The notes beneath the pieces were generated by a model that searched no databases, was not told the origin of the DNA, and saw nothing but the letters and a program-made list of their open reading frames with translations. Below are positions 43,566 through 52,595 of a DNA stretch of 64,000 nt, piece by piece. A program made the position numbers and the translations under genes. This DNA is from Mesobacillus persicus (lineage in GTDB: Bacteria > Bacillota > Bacilli > Bacillales > Cytobacillaceae), in contig NZ_FOBW01000007.1 in NCBI RefSeq assembly GCF_900109925.1, positions 182,161-246,160 on the forward strand. The letters run 5' to 3'. The first letter of the stretch is position 1. The number at the start of each line of letters is the position of its first letter.

Positions 43566-45224
43566 TTATAATTTAAAAGAGCTCTTAAGCGAAACGATAC
43601 GGTTGAAAACGAGCTTGTCCTCCGTCGTATGCTTTGGATCTACATTGAAATAACCATGGCGGAAGAATTGGAATTTATCCTGCGCCTGGGCATCCTTCAT
43701 ATTTGGTTCAATAAAGCCCTGAAGCACTTCAAGGGAGTTTTTATTCATATAATCCAAGAAAGTCTTCCCATCATTTTCTTCCTCAGCATCTTTGTCCGCA
43801 TCTAGAATAAGGGGCTCATACAGGCGGAATTCAGCTGGTAATGCATGTGTTGCATCAACCCAATGGAGAGTTCCTTTAACTTTCCGGCCAGTAAATCCAG
43901 TACCACTCTTTGTTTCCGGATCATAAGTACAGCGAAGTTCGACCACATTACCATCTTCGTCTTTAATGACTTCTTCACATTTAATAAAGTAAGCATGCTT
44001 TAATCGTACTTCGTTCCCAGGGAACAAACGGAAGTATTTCTTTGGTGGATCCTCCATGAAATCATCTTGTTCGACGTAAATTTCACGGGAAAAAGGAATC
44101 TTTCTCGTTCCCATTTCAGGATTCTCAGGATTGATCTCGGCATCAAGCCACTCAACTTCACCTTCTGGATAATTGGTAATCACAACTTTTAATGGCTTAA
44201 GTACGCCCATTGTTCTAGGAGCCTTTAACTTAAGATCTTCGCGAACAAAGTGCTCTAGCATTTGCGCATCAACTGTTGAATATCCTTTGGAAACACCAGC
44301 GGCAGCAACGAATTCACGGATAGCCTCAGGAGTAAATCCGCGTCTTCTCAAACCGGAAATAGTCGGCAGACGTGGGTCATCCCAGCCATCCACATAGTTT
44401 TCCTCAACAAGCTGTTTTAGTTTTCGCTTGCTCATTACCGTGTTCGTAAGGTTTAAACGACCGAACTCGATTTGCTGAGGAATATTTTCCATTTCACATT
44501 CAGCGACAACCCAATTGTAAAATGGGCGTTGGTCCTCAAACTCAGTGGTACATAAAGAATGAGTAACGCCTTCAATCGCATCTTCAAGAGGGTGTGCAAA
44601 AGCATACATCGGGTAAATGCACCATTTATCGCCAGTGTTATGGTGAGTTGAATGGGATATTCGGTAAATCACTGGGTCACGCAAATTCACATTAGGTGAA
44701 GACATGTCGATTTTAGCGCGGAGCACCTTCTCACCGTTCGCAAATTCGCCTTTCAACATCCGTTCAAACAAATCTAGATTTTCCTCAATTGACCTGTCAC
44801 GGTGCGGGCTTTCCTTACCTGGCTCAGTAAGGGTTCCGCGATACTGGCGAATTTGTTCTGCGGAAAGGTCGTCCACATAGGCTTTTCCTTTTTTAATTAA
44901 AAGGACGGCACGCTCATACATTTCCCCAAAGTAATTAGAGGCATAGCATAAATTATCCCACTCGTAACCAAGCCATGCGACATCTTCCTTGATGGAGTCA
45001 ACAAATTCTTGATCTTCTTTTAAGGGGTTTGTATCATCGAATCTTAGGTTTGTCGTCCCTTTGAACTCATCTGCGAGGCCGAAGTTAATGACAATGGACT
45101 TAGCATGACCAATATGGAGATAACCATTTGGCTCAGGTGGGAACCGTGTGACAACCTTGTTGCGTTTACCAGATTCTAAATCTTCTTTAATAATCGTTTT
45201 GATAAAATTAGAACTTTCTTCCAA
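43566..45224 (-). CDS. glnS: glutaminyl-tRNA synthetase
   Basis: 552 residues. Class I motifs HIGH at 37-40 ([14 protein letters not shown]) and VMSKR at 263-267; typical GlnRS C-terminal beta-barrel. It charges tRNA-Gln directly. Many Bacillus lack it and use GluRS plus GatCAB, so this gene is probably acquired by transfer or retained in a sublineage. TTG start at 45224 with AAAGG 10 nt upstream. No T-box leader was seen in front. Confidence 0.92.
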   Translation of the reverse strand: MEESSNFIKTIIKEDLESGKRNKVVTRFPPEPNGYLHIGHAKSIVINFGLADEFKGTTNLRFDDTNPLKEDQEFVDSIKEDVAWLGYEWDNLCYASNYFGEMYERAVLLIKKGKAYVDDLSAEQIRQYRGTLTEPGKESPHRDRSIEENLDLFERMLKGEFANGEKVLRAKIDMSSPNVNLRDPVIYRISHSTHHNTGDKWCIYPMYAFAHPLEDAIEGVTHSLCTTEFEDQRPFYNWVVAECEMENIPQQIEFGRLNLTNTVMSKRKLKQLVEENYVDGWDDPRLPTISGLRRRGFTPEAIREFVAAAGVSKGYSTVDAQMLEHFVREDLKLKAPRTMGVLKPLKVVITNYPEGEVEWLDAEINPENPEMGTRKIPFSREIYVEQDDFMEDPPKKYFRLFPGNEVRLKHAYFIKCEEVIKDEDGNVVELRCTYDPETKSGTGFTGRKVKGTLHWVDATHALPAEFRLYEPLILDADKDAEEENDGKTFLDYMNKNSLEVLQGFIEPNMKDAQAQDKFQFFRHGYFNVDPKHTTEDKLVFNRIVSLKSSFKL

Positions 45225-45471
45225 TCCATATCAGCCTTTCCGTTTTTTTTTATGTAAAGTATTATCATCATTATACATTTCTACAAGATTATATACTAAT
45301 AAGAAATGACTTGAATTACAATTTTATCGCAGATGCACGGAAAGTTGCAATCGCTATTGTAGTGTAAAACAGTTCTTTAAACAAATGCAGCAAACTTTGG
45401 TATGTTTAATATAGCGAATGTAATGATTGCTTATCCACTTTGGAAGGCTATAAATGAGGGAGGAAAACAAG

Positions 45472-46617
45472 GTGAACTTTCATGAGGCTAATACACTCAC
45501 AGCAAGGCTGGAATTAATGGGCAAGCTTGCAGAACAATTTCGAGAACGAGCTTCCGAGACAGAAGAGGGTGGTTTTCCATTTGATAATATAGAGGCTTTG
45601 AGAAGGTCTGGATACACTAGTTTGACGCTTCCGAGACAATACGGAGGTAGCGAATTAACTTTATATGAACTCGTTCGTATGCAGGAAAAGTTGGCTCAAG
45701 GAGACGGATCAACTTCACTTTCAATTGGCTGGCATATGGGGATTATTAAGAACTTACATGAAAAACAGCCATGGAAAGAGGGTGTTTTTAATAAAGTTTG
45801 TCGTGAGGTTCAAAATGGTGCGCTACTTAACAGTGCTGCAAGTGAGGCTCAGACTGGTAGTCCAACCCGAGGAGGAAAGCCACAAACAAGCGCTCGGAAA
45901 AAAGGGGATACATGGATCATTAATGGACGTAAGATTTTTACGACCATGTCTCCCGTTCTCGACTATTTCATTGTTAGTGCATCTATAGAGGGGAAAGACG
46001 AGGTAGGGAATTTTCTCATTCATCGAACCAACCCTGGCGTTAGCATTGAGGAAACATGGGATAGTGTGGCGATGCGTGGTACAGGAAGTCATGATCTTAT
46101 CCTGGAACAGGTTGTAGTCAATGAAGAGGACTACGTTGAAACCATTATTCCGGGAAAAAAAGGAGCAAGTGGTTGGTTATTACATATTCCTGCCTGCTAC
46201 TTAGGAATCGCTGGGGCCGCACAAAACTATGCTATTCAGTTTGCGAAAGAGTATTCACCAAACAGCATTCAAGGTACGATTAGTGAAATACCAGCTGTTC
46301 GCCAAAAGATTGGAGAGATGGAATTGGAATTGATGAAATCACGTCATTTCCTTTATTCTGTTGCAAAGCAATGGGATGCTTTCGACGAGGAAGAAAGAGC
46401 TCAGATGGGGGCGGAGCTAGGAGCCGTGAAGATGGCTGTTACTAATAGTGCAATCAAGGTTGTCGACCTTGCAATGAGAGTGGTTGGAGCAAGAAGTCTG
46501 TCTGAAAAGAACCCTCTCCAAAGGTACTACCGCGATGTCCGTGCAGGTCTTCATAACCCGCCAATGGATGATATAACAATTGAAATATTAGCTAAAAAGG
46601 TTATTGGCTTGAAATAA
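45472..46617 (+). CDS. acyl-CoA dehydrogenase family protein (YdbM-like)
   Basis: 381 residues, normal length for the FAD-dependent acyl-CoA dehydrogenase fold: N-terminal helices, middle beta domain (about 105-215; SEAQTGSPTRGG, INGRKIFTT) and C-terminal helices (about 225-375; DLAMRVVGARSLSEKNPLQR). Substrate unknown. GTG at 45472 has GAGGGAGG 8 nt upstream; ATG at 45454 is possible, with a weaker GGAAGG. Monocistronic. Confidence 0.82.
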   Translation: MNFHEANTLTARLELMGKLAEQFRERASETEEGGFPFDNIEALRRSGYTSLTLPRQYGGSELTLYELVRMQEKLAQGDGSTSLSIGWHMGIIKNLHEKQPWKEGVFNKVCREVQNGALLNSAASEAQTGSPTRGGKPQTSARKKGDTWIINGRKIFTTMSPVLDYFIVSASIEGKDEVGNFLIHRTNPGVSIEETWDSVAMRGTGSHDLILEQVVVNEEDYVETIIPGKKGASGWLLHIPACYLGIAGAAQNYAIQFAKEYSPNSIQGTISEIPAVRQKIGEMELELMKSRHFLYSVAKQWDAFDEEERAQMGAELGAVKMAVTNSAIKVVDLAMRVVGARSLSEKNPLQRYYRDVRAGLHNPPMDDITIEILAKKVIGLK

Positions 46618-46619
46618 GA

Positions 46620-46654
46620 AAAGAAGGTACTGATTTTGTATTGGTACCTTCTTT
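46620..46654. terminator. bidirectional terminator
   Basis: AAGAAGGTAC and GTACCTTCTT pair around a 13-nt loop; between convergent genes. Confidence 0.75.
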
Positions 46655-46662
46655 CATATAGT

Positions 46663-48318
46663 CTACTCTTTTCTTAGGACATTTTTAATGACCAGATTCG
46701 TTAGGTTCGGAACAATCTCAGTCGAATATTTAAGTTCCATCCGCTCATATTTCTTGTGGGCATCCAATCCATACGGGCCGAGATTAATGACAGGAACGTT
46801 TAAATCCTGAACATCCTGATAGTTAACAAAAAACTTAGAACCCCAGCTCGGATTGTTCTTTGCGGCGGCATCGAGTGCGACCTCGTCATCACTTATTGCA
46901 ATAAAGCTCATATCAGAGATGTAAGGAAAAAAGTTTCTAACAACAATTGGTTTATCATAGGAAGGTTGGATTGCAGCAACCGCCTCGTCTAATGCTTCAA
47001 CCAGGTTTCGCTCGTCAAGAGTGTTACCGGATAATTCAACTCGTGGTGAATAGAGCGATGAATAAAATAAAATGATAGCCGGACTTTTATCGGTCATCCA
47101 TTTCCACGCTTCTTCAACCACTCTAGCAGCGAACATCCTTACATCTAAGCTATGATCAAGAAGGAGTTGCTCCTTATGTTCTTTCATGTGCTCCAAATAT
47201 TCAGTTCCAAATTCCTCAACCAAACCGGCTTCCATGTCAGCATAAGTCAAGACACGTGGTTTCCATGGAATTTCTTTGAAAGGTTCACCACTAAGTTGGC
47301 AAAATGTACGGTAGCGGTTCTCAAATAAGTCTAAGGCATTTCCAAAGGCAATCTCCGCCTGATGTGAAAGTTTGTCTAGTACATCCTTTGGCGTCCAGGA
47401 GTGAATAAAAAAATTATAGTAAACATAAGCGGATAAGGCTGTTTGAACTGTGTAGGTTGGCTTTAAATCCATTTGCTTTAAAGAGACAGGTGGTATCGTA
47501 ATCTCGCCAAGTGCCTCATTGCAAAGGTCAGGATTGTAATCTATCTGTCTAGTTAATTCCGCTGCAATTAAATTTGGATCCAATCCTTCAAACGCTGCCC
47601 CTACATGTGTTTCAGCACCGGTAATAAAAAATGAAGGTAGTAGTTTGCCTACTGTTCCTTTATAAATATAGCGGCTTTCATCTCCTTCATGTCGGGGTGC
47701 AACGAAGTCAGCGTTAATCGCAGCGACGTAATGAAACCCGTGTTCCTCGCGCCACGCTTTAAGTTCCTTTAGGGCTGATAAGATCCCATGGGAACTGTCT
47801 TCTTCGTCACATTCTGCTAGGAAAACTAGATTTCCATCAAGCTCTTCGGGGTGTTCTGAGTAATATTTTAATAAATAGAGATGACTTGCGACTCCACTTT
47901 TCATATCGAGGGAACCACGACCAAACATCCAATCCTCACTGTCCACATGGGCACGGAGGGAAGGAGGGAGCTCTTCGGAACGAAGCGCTTGGATTAGTTC
48001 ATCCGGATTACAAGCGATATCTGATAGTTGGTTAAAATCATCGATGCCTACAGTATCCACATGACCCATTAATAGGACTGTTTTGTTACTATGGGTTTTG
48101 GTTCCTTTCACGAATGCAAGGACATTGTAACGTTCAAGTTCATCATCTGATGTTTGAGAAATTACTACATTATTAGGATTTTCTACAAAATAAGGCAGAG
48201 AAGCTACCATTGAGTAAAGTACTTGAGCAATTTCTTTTTCCCCATTTGTATTAACAATACTTTCAATATTCATAAGTTGTTTTGTGTAAAATAAAACCTC
48301 ATCCCTGCAGTCCAACAT
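46663..48318 (-). CDS. rocB: M20-family peptidase, RocB-like
   Basis: 551 residues. LLMGHVDTVG (about 80-89; metal His and Asp) and GRGSLDMKSGVASHL (about 134-148; bridging Asp), AECDEEDSSHG (catalytic Glu-Glu) are M20 motifs; overall length and C-terminal DAHKKYERM match RocB-type proteins linked to arginine use. ATG at 48318 has AAGGA 9 nt upstream. RocB's exact reaction is unknown. No other roc gene is nearby. Confidence 0.82.
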   Translation of the reverse strand: MLDCRDEVLFYTKQLMNIESIVNTNGEKEIAQVLYSMVASLPYFVENPNNVVISQTSDDELERYNVLAFVKGTKTHSNKTVLLMGHVDTVGIDDFNQLSDIACNPDELIQALRSEELPPSLRAHVDSEDWMFGRGSLDMKSGVASHLYLLKYYSEHPEELDGNLVFLAECDEEDSSHGILSALKELKAWREEHGFHYVAAINADFVAPRHEGDESRYIYKGTVGKLLPSFFITGAETHVGAAFEGLDPNLIAAELTRQIDYNPDLCNEALGEITIPPVSLKQMDLKPTYTVQTALSAYVYYNFFIHSWTPKDVLDKLSHQAEIAFGNALDLFENRYRTFCQLSGEPFKEIPWKPRVLTYADMEAGLVEEFGTEYLEHMKEHKEQLLLDHSLDVRMFAARVVEEAWKWMTDKSPAIILFYSSLYSPRVELSGNTLDERNLVEALDEAVAAIQPSYDKPIVVRNFFPYISDMSFIAISDDEVALDAAAKNNPSWGSKFFVNYQDVQDLNVPVINLGPYGLDAHKKYERMELKYSTEIVPNLTNLVIKNVLRKE

Positions 48319-48543
48319 GATTCTCAATCCTTCCATTCTAGTTAGCTCAAAGTTAATACAATTATGGGGCAAAAACAAGAAAGTTTCAAAAATAAAGACT
48401 TCTTAACAGATCATTCCAATTAAGAGGTTTTACTTTGTTTTGAAATTAGAAGGATAGTTGATTGAATATTTTTGTGGGTGTAATTAGAATGAGAGTAGGT
48501 TGGGAAAACAAGGGGATATAGCCCTGTTTGAAGTGAGGAATTT

Positions 48544-49302
48544 ATGAAAAATCGAGAAGAAATTTATGAAATAATGGATGCTTGTCTCTTAGCAGGTAGG
48601 ATCATGCTAAGGTGTGGTGCAGAAACTTATCGGGTAGAAGATACGATGCAACGGATGGCTTTAGCTTTAGGAGTACAACAAACGCACAGCTACGTGACAC
48701 CAACAGCCATTATGTTTTCTGCAGAAGACGGAAGATCCGAGACAACAAGACTAGTCAGAATCTCCGAGCGGACAACAGATTTAAAAAAAGTGGCGCTAGT
48801 AAATGACGTGTCGCGTAAAATAAGTGGCGGTACTTTAGGTTTAGAGGAAGCCTGTAGGCAACTGAGGGAAATTGAGTCTGCTCAATTGATGTTCCCCTTT
48901 TGGGTTCAAGTTTTGGCAGCTGCATTTGCGAGTGGCTGTTTTGTCATTATGTTCGGTGGGGGCTGGATTGACGTTCTCCCAGCCATGATTGCAGGTGGAG
49001 CGGGGTATTATTCAGTAGTCCTCTTCCATCGGCTAATACCGGTGAAGTTTTTCTCCGAATTCTTAGCTTCTGTTATTATTGGTTTATTTTCTTACTTATT
49101 TATCGTTTTTCAATTGGGGAATGAGTTAGATAAAATCATTATCGGGGCAGTCATGCCGCTGGTGCCGGGTCTCCTAATCACTAATGCTGTCCGGGATTTG
49201 ATGGCGGGTCATTTAGTTTCGGGGCTTTCAAAAGGGGCAGAGGCTTTCCTAACAGCATTTGCAATTGGATCTGGGATTGCAGTCGTTTTATCATTCCTTT
49301 AA
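48544..49302 (+). CDS. threonine/serine exporter, N-terminal half (ThrE/DUF1212)
   Basis: 252 residues. N-terminal soluble part with GRIMLRCGAETYRVEDTMQR (about 17-36), then five membrane helices (VIIGLFSYLFIVF, VMPLVPGLLITNAVRDLMAG). This is the YjjP-type half of the split ThrE exporter; the other half follows after 22 nt. ATG at 48544 with GTGAGG upstream. Confidence 0.85.
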   Translation: MKNREEIYEIMDACLLAGRIMLRCGAETYRVEDTMQRMALALGVQQTHSYVTPTAIMFSAEDGRSETTRLVRISERTTDLKKVALVNDVSRKISGGTLGLEEACRQLREIESAQLMFPFWVQVLAAAFASGCFVIMFGGGWIDVLPAMIAGGAGYYSVVLFHRLIPVKFFSEFLASVIIGLFSYLFIVFQLGNELDKIIIGAVMPLVPGLLITNAVRDLMAGHLVSGLSKGAEAFLTAFAIGSGIAVVLSFL

Positions 49303-49324
49303 GTATGGTGTTTGGAGGCTTTAG

Positions 49325-49768
49325 ATGGTTTATTTAGAACAACTTATCACTAGTTTTATTGCTTCGGCGGCATTTGGTGTTATGTTTAATGCACCGAAAG
49401 AATCATTGGTGAAGTGCGGTTTGTCAGGGATGTTTGGTTGGATTGTTTATTTTGTTTTAACCTATCATGGCTTTGGGCCGGTCATTGGGACTCTTGCAGC
49501 CTCCTTTTTAATTGCTTTTATCAGTCAAATATTTGCAAAACAATATAAAATGCCAATGATTATATTTAGTGTTGCTGGAGTAATTCCCCTCGTACCTGGT
49601 GGTTTAGCGTATGATACAATGAGAAATTTTGTAGAAAACGATTATAACAGCGGTCTTGCTTTAGCTGTTAAGGCTTTGATGATATCTGGTTCTATAGCAG
49701 TCGGTCTCATATTCTCTGAGGTACTTAATCATGTTATTAAAAGAAATATCCATCCACAAAAACAGTAA
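49325..49768 (+). CDS. threonine/serine exporter, C-terminal half (DUF3815)
   Basis: 147 residues, four to five membrane helices; VIPLVPGGLAYDTMRNFVEN repeats the PLVPG motif of the first half. YjjB-type partner. ATG at 49325 with GGAGG upstream, co-transcribed with the first half. Confidence 0.85.
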   Translation: MVYLEQLITSFIASAAFGVMFNAPKESLVKCGLSGMFGWIVYFVLTYHGFGPVIGTLAASFLIAFISQIFAKQYKMPMIIFSVAGVIPLVPGGLAYDTMRNFVENDYNSGLALAVKALMISGSIAVGLIFSEVLNHVIKRNIHPQKQ

Positions 49769-49975
49769 TAAGAATCGAAATTCTTGCACTCATTGTTAGT
49801 CCCTAGCTTAGTCAGATGCTTCTGTCGAATAAAAACAATTTGTCGGTGGAAAAACCACTTTTGAATGTTGTTTTTGTACAAAACGAGGAAAACCGACTTG
49901 AATGGTGATAATCCGAATCATTTCTCGGGAAATATTGACAAATATTTTATACTGTATTGGAGATGCAAATAGTAA

Positions 49976-50013
49976 AAAAAGCGCTCTTCCTTGAAAAAGG
50001 AAGAGCGCTTTTT
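49976..50013. terminator. bidirectional terminator
   Basis: AAAAAGCGCTCTTCC (49976-49990) pairs with GGAAGAGCGCTTTTT (49999-50013). Confidence 0.9.
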
Positions 50014-50019
50014 ACTGTT

Positions 50020-51012
50020 TTACATCTTGACTACCGTTCTTCCTCGAGCCTCTCCTTTTAAGATAGCAGATAATGTTGTAGGAAGGGAATCTAGGGTTAT
50101 TTCCTGTTTAATTGTGTTTAGAAGGGAATCTGGCTTTAAATCTGTAGCCATTCTCTTCCATAGTTCCGCTCTTGTCTCCATTGGACAATAGACAGAATCT
50201 ATCCCTAAAACATTAATTCCTCGGAGGATAAAAGGGAAGACGGTGGCTGGAACCTCAGTACCACCAGTTAACCCACTTACCGCTACTGAGCCATTATAAT
50301 GTAACTTACTAAGAATACTACCAAGTGTCTGCCCGCCAACAGGATCAATAGCCGCTGCCCAAAGTTGTTTATCAAGTGGGCGATATTTCTCCCCAGTAAC
50401 TCCTTCTCGACTAATGACTTCGGAAGCGCCTATTTCTTTTAGGTATTCAGATTCTGATTCTTTCCCGGTGCTTGCCACAACTTGGTATCCACGTTTAGCT
50501 AACATTGCTACAGCTATACTTCCGACTCCACCTGTCGCACCTGTAACAAGGATTTGTCCTTTTTCTGGATTGAGTCCATTTTCTTCAAGCCGATGTATGG
50601 ATAAGGCTGCGGTAAATCCTGCTGTGCCCAAAGTCATAGCCTCTTCTAAAGTCAGTCCTTTTGGTAGGGGAACCACCCACTCTGAAGGAATTCGGGCATA
50701 TTCACTGTAACCACCTGTATGAGAGACTCCAATTTCATAACTGGTAGCAATCACGTTATCCCCAGGGCTAAATCGATTATCATTAGAACTAACAACAGTA
50801 CCAGCAAGGTCAATTCCCGGAACAAATGGATAAGAGCGTACAATCTTCCCATTAGGGATGCTAGCAAGCCCGTCCTTATAATTGACACTAGAGTAAGCAA
50901 CTTTAATTGTAACATCGCCTTCAGATAAGTCCTCGAACGCTACATTTCTCACCTCAGCAGTAAACTCACTCTCCGTTTTATTAACAACAAACGCTTTAAA
51001 ATACTTTTCCAA
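50020..51012 (-). CDS. YhfP/AcuI-type quinone oxidoreductase (MDR family)
   Basis: 330 residues: GroES-like N-terminal domain and Rossmann domain with VTGATGGVGSIAVAML (about 150-165). YNGSVAVSGLTGG near residue 245 is typical of the acrylyl-CoA reductase/YhdH-YhfP group; no catalytic zinc ligands. TTG start at 51012 with GGAGG 7 nt upstream. Divergent from the molybdoenzyme cluster. Confidence 0.85.
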   Translation of the reverse strand: MEKYFKAFVVNKTESEFTAEVRNVAFEDLSEGDVTIKVAYSSVNYKDGLASIPNGKIVRSYPFVPGIDLAGTVVSSNDNRFSPGDNVIATSYEIGVSHTGGYSEYARIPSEWVVPLPKGLTLEEAMTLGTAGFTAALSIHRLEENGLNPEKGQILVTGATGGVGSIAVAMLAKRGYQVVASTGKESESEYLKEIGASEVISREGVTGEKYRPLDKQLWAAAIDPVGGQTLGSILSKLHYNGSVAVSGLTGGTEVPATVFPFILRGINVLGIDSVYCPMETRAELWKRMATDLKPDSLLNTIKQEITLDSLPTTLSAILKGEARGRTVVKM

Positions 51013-51139
51013 ATCAAAACCTCCTTCTAGTTTCCTAACTTTAGTATATGGTAGATTCCGGTAAGCATCTAGAATTATGATTCAAAATTTTCAAAGAAAA
51101 GAAGTGGTTAATACGCTATAAATGTTAGTAATTTCCGGG

Positions 51140-51183
51140 TGTGACGTACTTCACATACGGAGGTTTCCTGCTTCTATTACTAT
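51140..51183 (+). promoter_or_regulatory. Fnr-type class II promoter of the molybdoenzyme cluster
   Basis: TGTGA-CGTACT-TCACA at 51140-51155 is a perfect box; TACTAT lies 22 nt behind it, giving class II spacing (centre near -41/-42), the same layout as before the DUF438 gene. Confidence 0.65.
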
Positions 51184-51230
51184 TTAAACAAGGATTAAGG
51201 AAATCGAAAACAATATGGAAGGTGAGAGAG

Positions 51231-51290
51231 ATGGAAAGGGTTTGTTGTAGTGGAAACTTACTTGTTTTGTCACAGAAAAGCCACAAATAA
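51231..51290 (+). CDS. possible 19-residue Cys-Cys leader peptide
   Basis: ATG at 51231 behind GGTGAGAGAG reads MERVCCSGNLLVLSQKSHK-stop. It lies in the 230-nt leader between the Fnr promoter and the first gene of the cluster. Short, with adjacent cysteines; may be a regulatory leader or chance. Confidence 0.3.
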   Translation: MERVCCSGNLLVLSQKSHK

Positions 51291-51413
51291 CATGCGGGTT
51301 TGCACTATTCACAAAGTGTTTACATTTAAAACGTAAAGAGGCCATTTTCAGATGTTATGATGATTTACGAACTCAAGAATAACTCAAGAATACTCGCAAG
51401 GAGGTAAACCAAT

Positions 51414-52595
51414 ATGTTCAAGCTGGAGAAATCATTTTACTCCAAAACTAGTATGTATTCTTTCTTTACCATTTTAATTTTGTTTTTATCAATGTGGGTG
51501 TCCACGGCTCAATTTCTTCATATAGATATGGCGCTGCTAGGCTATATGATTGGATCCGCTGTTTTTGCTATCGGGCTTGTCATCCGGATGAGCTTTTGGC
51601 TCTTTAGAACAGCGACAAACAAGATTGCAACACGCAGTGTGAAGAACATGTTTGCGAAAGAACGATTAAAAAGAAATGCCAAATCATTAGGTATAACTTT
51701 AATAGACAATATTCTTTTACAAAAATTCATCTTTAAACGGGGCTTATACCGAGGAATTCAACACATTATGATTTCTTGGGGCTGTATCATTTCTTTTGCC
51801 TTTACGTTTGGTTTGACTTTTGGATGGTTCCGTTTTGACCTAGTAGATCCTGAAACTTATCAGATGGTAGCCTTTAATATCCCTTTAATTAGTATGGCAG
51901 CAAATGGTTGGATTGCTGAAATCTTCTACAATATGCTCAATATTGGTGCAGTTATGGTACTAATCGGGGTTTCAATGGCGATGTATAGAAGGTTTAAAGA
52001 TTACGATGTGAAAGTTACCCAGCGTTTTGAATTTGACCTTTTGCCTTTATACATTTTACTAGCAGTAACCGTTACTGGCTTAGCACTTACCGTTTCTTAT
52101 AAATTCCTAGATGGTTGGATGCATCCTTATATTTCTCTCATCCATCAAATAACAGTTATCATCATGTTAATGTACTTCCCGTTTGGAAAGTTGTTTCACG
52201 TACCAATTCGACCGTTGGCAACTGCGGTACCGATGAGTTATCAAGAAACTTTAATGGTTGATACGAAAACTTGTAAGAGTTGCGCTCAACCATATAGTAA
52301 TGATGATCAAATTGCGGATGTTCAAGCAATTTTAAAGGCGCAAAGCTTTGACTTACAACTTGCAGATGGCACATATCTTTCAGATTACTGCCCATCCTGT
52401 CGTCGTCGCATGCGTGCATTGAAGCAAATGAATATGGAAGCACCACAAGGAAATCCATATGGTCCAGTCAACACAAATAATGGAATCCATATTTCTGGTT
52501 TTGGTAAAAAACGTTCAGATGAGTATTTCGGAATAGATGAAGATATAAAGAAAGACTTGAAGGAGGAGAAAGATCATGAGCCAATTTCTCGTTAA
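51414..52595 (+). CDS. membrane cytochrome-b-like anchor subunit with Cys-rich tail
   Basis: 393 residues. Six or so membrane helices (within 14-262) with His residues in pairs (GIQHIMISWG; LIHQITVIIMLMYFPFGKLF), resembling NarI/HdrE-type b-heme quinol subunits. After the membrane part comes a cytoplasmic tail with CKSC (about 284-287) and CPSC (about 327-330), possibly a zinc or Fe-S knuckle. ATG at 51414 with AAGGAGG upstream. It overlaps the molybdoenzyme gene by 20 nt, so it is almost certainly the quinol-side partner. Confidence 0.65.
   Translation: MFKLEKSFYSKTSMYSFFTILILFLSMWVSTAQFLHIDMALLGYMIGSAVFAIGLVIRMSFWLFRTATNKIATRSVKNMFAKERLKRNAKSLGITLIDNILLQKFIFKRGLYRGIQHIMISWGCIISFAFTFGLTFGWFRFDLVDPETYQMVAFNIPLISMAANGWIAEIFYNMLNIGAVMVLIGVSMAMYRRFKDYDVKVTQRFEFDLLPLYILLAVTVTGLALTVSYKFLDGWMHPYISLIHQITVIIMLMYFPFGKLFHVPIRPLATAVPMSYQETLMVDTKTCKSCAQPYSNDDQIADVQAILKAQSFDLQLADGTYLSDYCPSCRRRMRALKQMNMEAPQGNPYGPVNTNNGIHISGFGKKRSDEYFGIDEDIKKDLKEEKDHEPISR

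Noticed and set aside
45225..45471. T-box leader before glnS
   Set aside because: No AGGGTGG-type antiterminator block or specifier stem could be found.
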